A stretch of 11,199 bases of DNA. It comes from an uncultured Collinsella sp. GTDB taxonomy: Bacteria > Actinomycetota > Coriobacteriia > Coriobacteriales > Coriobacteriaceae. This document shows positions 1 to 6,338 of this stretch, in pieces. The notes under the pieces are model-generated. The model did no database searches and was not told where the DNA came from. It saw only the letters and a program-made list of their open reading frames with translations. Every line of letters begins with the position of its first letter. Position 1 is the stretch's first letter. Location: positions 1 through 11,199 of the forward strand of contig CATXWM010000050.1 of the NCBI GenBank assembly GCA_958403205.1. Reading direction: 5' to 3'. The position numbers and the translations under genes were made by a program.

Positions 1-74
1 ATGCCGAAATGGCGCGAAGCACGCGATTGACAAAACTATAGAGACACGTCCCAGAAAAATCATCGACGAACGCA

Positions 75-1013
75 CTACTTTGCGCTGGTAAGAACGCCGG
101 TGGTGTCGAAGGCGGGGATGAAGCTCTCGTCTACCGCGCCGCCCTCTTGCCAGAACATTGTCGTAAAGCCCAGGTCGTCGGCATGGTCGAGCACCTGCTC
201 GTACTCCTCGCGCGTCACGGCGCGTGCCAGGTCGCCGCCTTGCTCGCGCATAAGTGCATTGGGCGTGTACTGATTCATGACCGAGATCGGCACATCGCCC
301 ACCGTCTGCCACACCAGGTCTAACACGCGGCACGAGTCATCCGCATGCCCCGGCAGCACCAGGTGGCGCACGATGATGCCGCGCTTCATGAGCCCGTCGT
401 CATCCACCAGCTCTCCCCCACGGCGATCGATCTCGCGCGACATCTGGGCCAGACCCGACACGGCCACGCGCGGGTAATCCTTAATATGAGAAAGCGACTG
501 CGCAAGCCCGGCATCGGCATATTTAAAGTCGGTAAGCCACACATCGACCAGGTCGCCCAGCGCCGCCACGGCACTCGCGCGTTCGTAACCACTCGTGTTG
601 TAGACGATCGGGATGACCAGCCCGCGCGTCCGTGCCGCGGCAATCGCAGCCGGCAGCAGGTGCGCGTAGTGTGTAGCCGTCACCAGGTTGATATTGTTCG
701 CACCCTGGCCCTGCAGCTCCAACATAATCTCGACCAAGCGCTCGGGCGAAATCTCAAGGCCAAAATTGCCGGTCGAGATCTCGTGGTTCTGGCAGTAGAT
801 ACATTTGAGCGAGCAGCCGCTAAAGAAGATCGTGCCCGAACCGGCCTCGCCCGAGATAGGCGGCTCCTCCCACATATGAAGCGCCGCGCGGGCCACCTTG
901 AGCGTGTCGTTAGTACCGCATACGCCGCGCGCGCCCTCATCGCGCGCCGCACCGCAACGGCGCGGACACAAATGGCAGGCGGGCGAAAAAAGTTCGGTCA
1001 ACGACGTCGGCAT
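75..1013 (-). CDS. Radical SAM protein, PflX / PFL-activating-enzyme-like
   Basis: A 312-residue radical SAM iron-sulfur protein of the group called PflX or pyruvate formate-lyase activase-like. Seen: the radical SAM cluster motif CxxxCxxC at Cys67, Cys71 and Cys74 (CSLKCIYC). It is preceded by a second cysteine-rich N-terminal stretch, CHLCPRRCG with Cys13, Cys16 and Cys20, then Cys32 in GVCG, which could hold another metal site. Members of this family cleave S-adenosylmethionine to make a radical; the target of this branch is not established. I chose ATG 1013 because a GGAG Shine-Dalgarno lies about 9 bases upstream. A TTG at 1028 would add five residues but overlaps that site. No glycyl-radical enzyme gene is nearby, so the partner is unknown. 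The gene runs toward the left edge alone, and I see no terminator in bases 1-74. Family call is strong; specific function is not known. Confidence 0.9.
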   Translation of the reverse strand: MPTSLTELFSPACHLCPRRCGAARDEGARGVCGTNDTLKVARAALHMWEEPPISGEAGSGTIFFSGCSLKCIYCQNHEISTGNFGLEISPERLVEIMLELQGQGANNINLVTATHYAHLLPAAIAAARTRGLVIPIVYNTSGYERASAVAALGDLVDVWLTDFKYADAGLAQSLSHIKDYPRVAVSGLAQMSREIDRRGGELVDDDGLMKRGIIVRHLVLPGHADDSCRVLDLVWQTVGDVPISVMNQYTPNALMREQGGDLARAVTREEYEQVLDHADDLGFTTMFWQEGGAVDESFIPAFDTTGVLTSAK

Positions 1014-1114
1014 AAAAACATGCTCCAAAACAACGATTCAGCAGCTCAAACGTAAAGGGCCAGACCGCGTAGACGGCTCCGTCCCTAAGGCGCCGTAATC
1101 GTCCGACACGATTT

Positions 1115-1142
1115 TTGTAATGTCAAGACTGGAATCGATAAA
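1115..1142 (+). promoter_or_regulatory. Putative promoter for the candidate small RNA
   Basis: TTGTAA at 1115-1120 and GATAAA at 1137-1142 are separated by 16 bases, and each matches 4 of 6 positions of the sigma-70/SigA-type consensus. Transcription from here would begin near 1149 and run into the structured stretch ending at the terminator at 1281-1308. This is a weak match that gains value only from the terminator downstream. Confidence 0.35.
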
Positions 1143-1308
1143 GTGCCGCTTTATGATGTAGGTATTCCGCCCCCCGCGGAGCAACTGGGTGAACCGTCGC
1201 GTTTATTTAGGGAGCCCACACAGTCGTACCTAGTACAGGTATCCTTCGTTGTTAAGGACGCTGGAACAGTCGATGAGGGCACCCACCTGTTTTAGGTGGG
1301 TTCATTTT
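1143..1308 (+). ncRNA. Candidate structured small RNA (possibly 6S-like)
   Basis: This non-coding stretch has no plausible reading frame but shows several pairings and ends in a clear terminator. Seen: GTGCC at 1143-1147 can pair with GGCAC at 1278-1282 to close the whole unit, or ATAAAG 1138-1143 can pair locally with CTTTAT 1149-1154. An inner hairpin ACCT/AGGT lies around 1228-1240, and TCCTT/AAGGA at 1242-1258 forms another. A length of roughly 140-165 bases, a large unpaired middle and a terminal closing stem resemble 6S RNA, and that is my leading guess. A taxon-specific motif of Collinsella relatives is an alternative. The identity is inference only, and no covariance test could be run. 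Strand is taken from the terminator and the promoter-like sequence. Confidence 0.4.
1281..1308 (+). terminator. Rho-independent terminator of the candidate RNA
   Basis: ACCCACC at 1281-1287 pairs perfectly with GGTGGGT at 1295-1301 across a seven-base loop (TGTTTTA), followed by the T-rich TCATTTT. No gene on the plus strand ends just before it, so it most likely terminates a non-coding transcript that starts near 1149. Confidence 0.6.
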
Positions 1309-1539
1309 CGTAACGTGGGGGGTGGTTTTCTTTTGCCGAAAATCACCATTACAGTCCATATGGATCCCCGCCGGCATCCCGACAAGCCATCGACAACATC
1401 CCAATATCTGGTAAGCGCGTGATTATCGCTGCGTGCAATTCCATGCACCCCCCTTGGTCGAGTATTATGGTTCGGCTATGCCCTTTGCGCATGGCGTTCT
1501 TCTGACCTTTTCCTTCGACGCTTGGCGGTTTTTAGATTC
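1309..1539. other. Leader region before the phosphosugar transferase gene
   Basis: About 230 bases without a credible gene. A 10-bp stem with one G-T wobble (1321-1330 with 1338-1347, loop TTTTGCC) follows the terminator closely but has no T tract of its own. TATTAT at 1463-1468 is a good -10 match without a convincing -35, and would place a start about 65 bases before the ATG at 1540. Nothing else stands out. Confidence 0.4.
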
Positions 1540-2739
1540 ATGGCTTCATCCCCGAGCTACATACCGTACCTATGCGTGGCAGCGGCGGCCTTTATCACGA
1601 CCTTCCTCACGGTACCCCTGGTCAAGCGCCTGGCAATCAAGCTCGACGCCGTCGACTATCCTTCTAAGCGCCGCATCAACACCAAGCCCATCCCGCGTTT
1701 GGGCGGAACGGCGGTGTTTTTGGGCCTGGTCGTCGCCTGCACTGTGCAAATCCTAGGCACCTGGTACCTGGGTTGGCCGCCCGTTTTGGTGCCGCACCCG
1801 CGCCTTCACATTAGCTATCCCATGCTGGCGCTCTCCTTTACCGTCATCTTTGCGACCGGCGCTATCGACGACGTCTTCCAGCTCAAGCCCAAGCAAAAGC
1901 TGGCCGGACAGGTCCTCGCCGCGCTCATCGCCTGTATCGGCGGCCTAAAAATCGGCGTCATCGTCAACCCGTTTGCCCCCGGCGAGATCCTGCTCGGATG
2001 GCTCGCCTACCCCATCACCGTAATCTATCTGGTGGCATTCACCAACATCATTAACCTCATCGACGGCCTCGACGGCTTGGCCACGGGCATCTGCGGCATC
2101 GCCTCGTTCACCATGTTTTCGATGGCCGTTCTCTCGGGCCGCATCGACGCCGCCGCGCTCTCCATTGCGCTCTTTGGCGCCTGTCTGGCCTTTTTGCGCT
2201 ACAACTTCAACCCCGCAAGCATCTTCTTGGGCGACTCGGGGTCGCTGCTTCTGGGCTTTGCGCTGGGCTCCATCTCGCTGCTCAACGTGAGCCGCACCGC
2301 CGCGCTCACCTCGCTTATCATCCCGCTCATCGTTGCCGGCGTGCCCATCATCGACACGTTTAGCGCCATCGTGCGCCGCAAGCGCGCCCACATTAGCATC
2401 GGGCAGGCCGACAAGGGCCACATCCACCACCGCCTGATCCAAGAAGGCTACAACCAAAAACAGGCCGTGCTGCTCATCTATGCCTGGTGCATCATGCTTT
2501 CGGCCGGCGCCGCCGCGATTAACCAGGTCGAGGTGCCCATGCGCGTGCTCATCTTTACCGTGCTCGCCATTGGCTCGGCGGCCTTCGCCAAGCATCTACA
2601 TCTATTTGAGCCCGTGCTGCTCCACCATTACAACAAGCGCACGCACGAAGATGAGCTGGTCACCCCCGACGACCCCGCTTTTAAGCAGGAGGAGCAGGCA
2701 GCCGAGGAGCGCAAAGAAGAGCGCCACCACAAGCTCTAG
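1540..2739 (+). CDS. WecA/TagO-type undecaprenyl-phosphate phosphosugar transferase
   Basis: An integral membrane enzyme of the MraY/WecA (glycosyltransferase 4) family, 399 residues from ATG 1540. The family transfers a UDP-activated amino-sugar phosphate, typically GlcNAc-1-P, to undecaprenyl phosphate, starting a lipid-linked cell-envelope glycan. Seen: the Asp-pair motif AIDD at 108-111; NLIDGLDGLA beginning at Asn172; FLGDSG at 229-234; and KGHIHHRL with the HIHH signature at 294-297. HIHH is typical of the WecA/TagO branch rather than MraY. Many hydrophobic spans fit the usual 10-11 transmembrane helices. The C-terminal tail of about 35 residues is very rich in Glu, Lys and Arg and probably cytoplasmic. 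Start choice is uncertain: TTG 1522 adds six residues, and neither start has a strong Shine-Dalgarno. UDP-GlcNAc is the likely donor by family, but the exact glycan is unknown. Confidence 0.93.
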   Translation: MASSPSYIPYLCVAAAAFITTFLTVPLVKRLAIKLDAVDYPSKRRINTKPIPRLGGTAVFLGLVVACTVQILGTWYLGWPPVLVPHPRLHISYPMLALSFTVIFATGAIDDVFQLKPKQKLAGQVLAALIACIGGLKIGVIVNPFAPGEILLGWLAYPITVIYLVAFTNIINLIDGLDGLATGICGIASFTMFSMAVLSGRIDAAALSIALFGACLAFLRYNFNPASIFLGDSGSLLLGFALGSISLLNVSRTAALTSLIIPLIVAGVPIIDTFSAIVRRKRAHISIGQADKGHIHHRLIQEGYNQKQAVLLIYAWCIMLSAGAAAINQVEVPMRVLIFTVLAIGSAAFAKHLHLFEPVLLHHYNKRTHEDELVTPDDPAFKQEEQAAEERKEERHHKL

Positions 2740-2795
2740 GGCAAGCTGCCGAGGATGTGCCAAGGCACCGTTGGCCAAGCGCGGCCACGCCGCGC

Positions 2796-2860
2796 CCATC
2801 GCACAAGCCACCCCTCTCCCGCCCCTCGCCTACTTACGCCCCGCCCCTCCAATAAACACG
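2796..2860 (+). promoter_or_regulatory. C-rich, G-poor stretch; possible Rho-dependent termination zone
   Basis: In these 65 bases I count 36 C and 7 G on the plus strand, just after the phosphosugar transferase gene and before trpS. Such C>G bubbles in the transcript are typical of Rho-loading sites. The gap has a short perfect hairpin (GCGCGGC/GCCGCGC, 2779-2795) but no T tract, so no intrinsic terminator explains the gene end. The Rho role is inference. Confidence 0.35.
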
Positions 2861-2898
2861 CTATCATCAAAACCTGCGAACGAACGTTAGGAGCAATC

Positions 2899-3948
2899 AT
2901 GCCAAACGAGAATAGCTACGAAGTCGCGCTGCAAAAGAGCAACGCCATTCGCGAGGGCCTGGCCAAGACGCCCGAGAAGTTCACCATGCTTACCGGCGAC
3001 CGCCCCACCGGCCGTCTGCACCTGGGTCACTACTTTGGCACCCTCAAGGGCCGCGTGGAGCTGCAGAACATGGGCGCCAAGACCAACGTGCTCATCGCCG
3101 ACTACCAGGTCATCACCGACCGCGACACCACCGAGCACATCCAGGACAACGTGTACAACATGGTCATGGACTACCTTGCCTGCGGCATCGACCCCGACAA
3201 GACCATGATCTACGCGCACTCCGCCGTGCCCGCCGCCAACCAGCTCATGCTGCCGTTCCTGTCGCTGGTGTCCGAGGCCGAGCTGGCGCGCAACCCCACG
3301 GTCAAGGCCGAGATGGAGGCCTCGGGGCACGAGCTCACCGGCCTTCTGCTCACCTACCCGGTGCACCAGGCCTGCGACATCCTGTTCTGCAAGGGCAATG
3401 TGGTGCCCGTCGGCCGCGACCAGCTGCCGCACATCGAGCTCACCCGCACCATCGCCCGCCGCTTTAACAACCGCTACGGCAAGGTGTTCCCCGAGGTCGA
3501 CGCGCTGCTGTCCGAGACCCCGCTGCTACCCGGCCTGGACGGTCGCAAGATGAGCAAGAGCTACGGCAACGCCATCAACATCTCGATGACCGCCGAGGAG
3601 ACGGCCAAGCGCATCAAGAAGAGCCAGACCGACTCCGAGCGCATGATCACGTTCGATCCCGAGAACCGCCCCGGCGTGTCCGGCCTGCTTTCGACGGCCG
3701 CCATCTGCACCGGCCGTTCCGAGGTCGAGATTGCCGAGGAGATTGACATGGGCGGCTCCGGCCAACTCAAGAAGTACGTGACCGAGGCCGTCAACGAGTA
3801 CTTCGCACCGATCCGCGAGCGTCGCCAGCGCTACGAGAACGATCTGGACTATGTGAAGGACGTCCTGCACGAGGGCAACCGTCGCGCCAACGAGATTGCC
3901 GATCAGACCCTGGCAGAGGTTCAGGACGCCATGGGCATGGTGTACTAG
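2899..3948 (+). CDS. trpS: Tryptophanyl-tRNA synthetase
   Basis: A class I aminoacyl-tRNA synthetase of 349 residues, within the usual size for bacterial TrpRS. It activates tryptophan with ATP and charges tRNA-Trp in the cytoplasm. Seen: the HIGH-type motif HLGH at 41-44 within GRLHLGHY, and a perfect KMSKS at 217-221 in DGRKMSKSYGN. The GDRPTGRLH lead-in and the VGRDQ..H segment after the central helices are typical of TrpRS. The start is ATG 2899, six bases after TAGGAG; an upstream in-frame extension would run through the C-rich gap and is not credible. TATCAT at 2862-2867 is a possible -10, but I find no good -35. No T-box leader (no TGGNACCGCG-type element) is visible. The gene ends at an intrinsic terminator and appears to be transcribed alone. 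Confidence 0.97.
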   Translation: MPNENSYEVALQKSNAIREGLAKTPEKFTMLTGDRPTGRLHLGHYFGTLKGRVELQNMGAKTNVLIADYQVITDRDTTEHIQDNVYNMVMDYLACGIDPDKTMIYAHSAVPAANQLMLPFLSLVSEAELARNPTVKAEMEASGHELTGLLLTYPVHQACDILFCKGNVVPVGRDQLPHIELTRTIARRFNNRYGKVFPEVDALLSETPLLPGLDGRKMSKSYGNAINISMTAEETAKRIKKSQTDSERMITFDPENRPGVSGLLSTAAICTGRSEVEIAEEIDMGGSGQLKKYVTEAVNEYFAPIRERRQRYENDLDYVKDVLHEGNRRANEIADQTLAEVQDAMGMVY

Positions 3949-3983
3949 ACCGATTTGCTGGCTTGAGCTTTCGATTGCTTTAG

Positions 3984-4010
3984 GGCGGGCGCTACGACGT
4001 CCGCCTTTTT
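3984..4010 (+). terminator. Intrinsic terminator after trpS
   Basis: GGCGGGC at 3984-3990 pairs with GTCCGCC at 3999-4005 (one G-U pair) across an eight-base loop, followed directly by five T. It lies 36 bases beyond the trpS stop codon. Confidence 0.85.
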
Positions 4011-4034
4011 CGGAGCCGGACTGCTTCGGCTCCG
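4011..4034. repeat. Second hairpin after the trpS terminator
   Basis: CGGAGCCG at 4011-4018 and CGGCTCCG at 4027-4034 form a perfect 8-bp stem with an eight-base loop, starting at the last base of the trpS terminator's T tract. It has no T tract of its own and may be a backup structure or a decayed terminator. Confidence 0.5.
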
Positions 4035-4058
4035 CCCATTGCACTCCCCCGATAAACA

Positions 4059-4100
4059 GGAACGGGCCCGCCGGCAGTCAGTTGCCGGCGGGCCCGTTCC
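4059..4100 (-). terminator. 18-bp perfect GC-rich hairpin, possible minus-strand terminator
   Basis: Bases 4059-4076 are perfectly complementary to 4083-4100, with a six-base loop GTCAGT: an unusually long, error-free 18-bp stem. On the plus strand no T run follows. Read on the minus strand it is followed by TGTTTATC, a weak T-rich tail, so it may act for leftward transcription. It could also be a copy of a palindromic repeat. Confidence 0.45.
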
Positions 4101-4286
4101 CGAAGTACACCGTTGAATCGCACAGAGGGGAGGAATGCGAATCAAACTCAACAGGGCAGGCTTTTTCATCGCCTATTGCCTGCTCCGTTGCTGAATACAA
4201 TATAGTTCACCGTGGTTTACTTTGCAGCATCAATATTCGCCGCCATAGCTTCTCCATAAGTTAGCCCCGGTAAACCTGCAACAGAA
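4101..4286. other. Gene-free remnant between trpS and the MGMT-family gene
   Basis: About 190 bases of lower-GC sequence between the long hairpin and repeat copy A. It contains a 19-codon plus-strand reading frame (4135-4194) preceded by a purine-rich GAGGGGAGG, and AT-rich -10-like boxes near 4196-4210, but nothing I can call a gene. It may be a decayed gene. Confidence 0.3.
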
Positions 4287-4323
4287 AACCACCACAAAGG
4301 GGACAGGCACCTTTGTGGTGGTT
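4287..4323 (-). repeat. Dispersed hairpin repeat, copy A (terminator-like)
   Basis: A 13-bp perfect inverted repeat (4287-4299 with 4311-4323, arm AACCACCACAAAG) encloses an 11-base loop GGGACAGGCAC. It lies 18 bases beyond the stop of the MGMT-family gene. On the minus strand it is followed by a T-rich tail (TTTTCTGTT), so it fits an intrinsic terminator for that gene. It is one of four copies in the window (also 4693, 6272, 7232). Confidence 0.8.
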
Positions 4324-4341
4324 ATGGCCACGGCAGAGCTG

Positions 4342-4662
4342 TTAGAGTCCGGCAGGCCAACGACAGACGGCCAGGTCGACGTGCATGTCGTCCTTAAACG
4401 CCACACCCTCCCCTAGCAAAAGCTCACGTTGAGCATCGGGACCGCCAAAAGCAAAACCCTCGCATATGCGCCCGTCGGCAAACACCACGCGGTGACAGGG
4501 AATCTCGCCGGGGCGCGGATTGCTATGCAGGGCATACCCCACATACCGCGCACTTCGTGGTCGACCGGCAAGCAGCGCCACCTGACCATACGTGGCGACC
4601 ATCCCCTCGGGGATCTGCTCGACCACCTCGTACACCCGTTCAAAAAAGCCCTCAGACGCCAT
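4342..4662 (-). CDS. MGMT-family DNA alkyltransferase-like protein
   Basis: A 106-residue protein matching the C-terminal DNA-binding domain of O6-alkylguanine-DNA alkyltransferases, without the N-terminal domain of Ada or Ogt. Seen: TYGQVA at 24-29 in the helix-turn-helix, RYVGYAL at 39-45 with the probable arginine finger Arg39, and the active-site motif PCHRV at 55-59 with Cys56 intact. Alkyltransferase-like (ATL) proteins have Trp or Ala at that position, so transfer to cysteine remains possible. Many such short single-domain proteins are only known as MGMT family. The start is ATG 4662, with AAAGGAGC a few bases upstream. The likely role is repair or recognition of O6-alkylated guanine. 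It sits 79 bases after degV, with hairpin repeat copy B between them and copy A behind it, suggesting its own transcript unit. Confidence 0.88.
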   Translation of the reverse strand: MASEGFFERVYEVVEQIPEGMVATYGQVALLAGRPRSARYVGYALHSNPRPGEIPCHRVVFADGRICEGFAFGGPDAQRELLLGEGVAFKDDMHVDLAVCRWPAGL

Positions 4663-4692
4663 CGCGTGCTCCTTTCAACCGAACCCAGCATA

Positions 4693-4729
4693 AACCACCA
4701 CAAAGGTACCTGTCCCCTTTGTGGTGGTT
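4693..4729 (-). repeat. Dispersed hairpin repeat, copy B (loop inverted)
   Basis: The same 13-bp arms as copy A (4693-4705 and 4717-4729), but the loop reads GTACCTGTCCC. That is the reverse complement of the copy A loop with one change. It lies 12 bases beyond the DegV stop codon. The right flank continues as TTTTGACCGG, shared with copy C. Confidence 0.8.
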
Positions 4730-4741
4730 TTGACCGGAAAG

Positions 4742-5596
4742 CTAGTTGGCGGGGCGGAAGAAGGCTACGGCTACAGCGCCGGGGCCCACGTGGGTGCCGA
4801 TGGTGGCGCCGATAGTGTGGATGGGCAGCTCACCCTCGGCATGGCCGGCCCACAACGCGGCACTGTCCTCGATATACTTCTTGAGCACCGCATCCGAAAG
4901 ACCCGTATAGCCGAGCGCCAGCGGCATGGAAAAGTCGATGCCACCCGCCTTTTCGACCTTTTGGTTCAGCAGGTTGCGGCCGTTCTTGGAACCGCGCGCC
5001 TTGCCCAGCTGCACGATCAGACCGTCCTCGACAGCCACCACAGGCTTTACGTTGAGCAGCGTGCCCACGGCGCCGGCCGCAGCAGACAGACGACCGCCGC
5101 GCACCAGGTACTCCAGCGTCTCGAGCAGGCCGATGACGACCACGCGGTCACGGACGGCCTCGACGGCCGCCGCGATCTGGGCCGCACTACGGCCCTCGTT
5201 CACCAGGCGCAGGGCATACTCGACCAGGACACGCTCGCCCAGAGTGACGTTATTGCTATCCACCACGTACACGTCGCCGCCCGGCGCCTCGGCAAGTGCG
5301 GTACGGGCACTCTGATTTGTACCCGAAAGCTTAGCGCCCACGGTAATAATCACAGCCTCATCGCCGGCTTCACGAACCTTGGCAATCGCCTGCGAAAACG
5401 CGTACGGGTTGACCTGGCCGGTCTTGGGCAGCTCATCGCGCTCCACGAGCATCTCGTAAAAGCGCTGGTGATCGATGTCGATGCCATCCATGTACACATC
5501 GGTGCCAAAGGTGACGGACAGCGGCAAAACGGCCAGTGCTGGGTGCTCGACCGGCGACATATCGCTTGCGGAATCGGTAATAATGCGGACGGACAT
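4742..5596 (-). CDS. DegV family fatty-acid-binding protein
   Basis: A 284-residue DegV/FakB-family protein, close to the family norm of about 280. Relatives bind a fatty acid in a deep pocket, and FakB proteins present it to the FakA kinase for phosphorylation before phospholipid synthesis. Seen: the N-terminal strand with TDSASD at 7-12; LSGTNQSA at 90-97, which contributes to the carboxylate-binding end of the pocket; LEYLVRGGRLS at 161-171; and the C-terminal IGTHVGPGAV at 266-275. All are family landmarks. The start is ATG 5596 with AAAGGA upstream; a 35-residue upstream extension is out of character and starts without a Shine-Dalgarno. It follows the MarR gene by 119 bases with no strong terminator between, so MarR and DegV may share a transcript. 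No fakA kinase gene is in the window. Confidence 0.93.
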   Translation of the reverse strand: MSVRIITDSASDMSPVEHPALAVLPLSVTFGTDVYMDGIDIDHQRFYEMLVERDELPKTGQVNPYAFSQAIAKVREAGDEAVIITVGAKLSGTNQSARTALAEAPGGDVYVVDSNNVTLGERVLVEYALRLVNEGRSAAQIAAAVEAVRDRVVVIGLLETLEYLVRGGRLSAAAGAVGTLLNVKPVVAVEDGLIVQLGKARGSKNGRNLLNQKVEKAGGIDFSMPLALGYTGLSDAVLKKYIEDSAALWAGHAEGELPIHTIGATIGTHVGPGAVAVAFFRPAN

Positions 5597-5715
5597 AGCG
5601 AATCCTTTCTTGCGCAGGTCCCGCGCAGGGAATTTTGACAGCAAGGCCCCGGCACGGTATACGCGCTCAAACAGGACTATGCAGTTGTTAATTGGAAGCA
5701 AAAGCCTTGGCGGCC

Positions 5716-6165
5716 CTACAGCTCGCGCAGGGTGTTGAGAATCGTGCGCAGCGACGCATACATCTGCTCGCGCTGCTCCACACCCATAGCCTTACCGGTG
5801 GTATCGAGCACCTCGCGAATGATGCGGTCCGCTTCGCTCATGCTCTCGCCGCCCAGAGCGGTCAGGCGCACCGGAGCACGATACTTAACGGCGGCATCGC
5901 CCGAATCGTCGACCTCGACGTAGCCGCCCTCCTCCAGATGCGCGAGCGTACGCGAGACGGCGGCGCGGGTCACGCCTGCCATGCGAGCCAGGTCAGCGCC
6001 AGTCAGGCCGTCCTTGCTGCGCTCAAGATAGTAAAGGCACATAACGTCGGAGCCCTTGAGGCCCAGCCTTGCGCCCTCGGATGTCTTAATGCGCTGAATC
6101 TCCTTGTAGAGCCCGCTGATCAGTCCGACAAAGTCCTCGAAACGTGTCTCGTCGTTCTGCTGCAT
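5716..6165 (-). CDS. MarR family winged-helix transcriptional regulator
   Basis: A 149-residue protein of usual MarR length. Seen: a dimerising N-terminal helix, a helix-turn-helix at about 54-83 (LTGADLARMAGVTRAAVSRTLAHLEEGGYV), then a wing with Asp87, Asp90 and Arg97-Arg100 leading into LTALG, and a C-terminal helical dimer region. MarR proteins are usually small-ligand-responsive repressors that often regulate themselves and a neighbour. The start is ATG 6165; AAAGG lies about 12 bases upstream, a little long. The in-frame upstream ATG at 6213 lacks any Shine-Dalgarno. The next gene downstream is degV, which suggests fatty-acid or membrane-lipid sensing, but this is inference from order only. 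Confidence 0.92.
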   Translation of the reverse strand: MQQNDETRFEDFVGLISGLYKEIQRIKTSEGARLGLKGSDVMCLYYLERSKDGLTGADLARMAGVTRAAVSRTLAHLEEGGYVEVDDSGDAAVKYRAPVRLTALGGESMSEADRIIREVLDTTGKAMGVEQREQMYASLRTILNTLREL

Positions 6166-6196
6166 GGGAGACGACCGCCTTTCGCTTGCATAATGC

Positions 6197-6229
6197 TTAC
6201 GGGTAAACATCTTAGTCGCATAAGGCGAC
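6197..6229. promoter_or_regulatory. Inverted repeats upstream of the MarR gene; possible operator
   Basis: TTACGGGTAA (6197-6206) is a short symmetrical site. A nearby GTCGC/GCGAC hairpin (6215-6229, loop ATAAG) also lies within 65 bases of the MarR start. MarR proteins often bind such sites in their own promoters. No convincing -35/-10 pair was found, so this is weak. Confidence 0.3.
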
Positions 6230-6271
6230 ACCCGTACCCAAATACCCCATTTGTTAACCCATCAACATAAA

Positions 6272-6308
6272 AACCACCACAAAGGGGACAGGCACCTTTG
6301 TGGTGGTT
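6272..6308 (-). repeat. Dispersed hairpin repeat, copy C (terminator-like)
   Basis: Arms at 6272-6284 and 6296-6308 with a loop identical to copy A. It lies 30 bases beyond the stop of the B3/4-domain gene. On the minus strand the stem is followed by a run of five T, making it the best intrinsic terminator of the four. The right flank TTTTGACCGG is shared with copy B. Confidence 0.82.
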
Positions 6309-6338
6309 TTGACCGGCGAACATGATCCGCAGGCGTCG

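Noticed and set aside
1..91. Open plus-strand frame from the left edge (stop at 89-91) and a TTGACA at 27-32
   Set aside because: Too short to judge as the end of a gene, overlaps the end of the radical SAM gene on the other strand, and no -10 box lies at a workable distance from TTGACA.
1945..2595. Minus-strand open frame of 216 codons opposite the phosphosugar transferase
   Set aside because: Shadow frame of a gene with clear motifs; the translation is low-complexity and His/Asp/Gly-rich.
2740..2898. T-box or riboswitch leader for trpS
   Set aside because: No T-box consensus or specifier-stem pattern, and the gap is mainly C-rich and unstructured.
4135..4194. 19-codon plus-strand frame after a purine-rich GAGGGGAGG
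   Set aside because: The Shine-Dalgarno-like sequence abuts the ATG, the peptide has no recognisable features, and the region looks like decayed sequence.
4721..5638. Plus-strand open frame of 305 codons opposite degV
   Set aside because: Shadow of the DegV gene, which has all family motifs on the other strand; its start lies inside a repeat.
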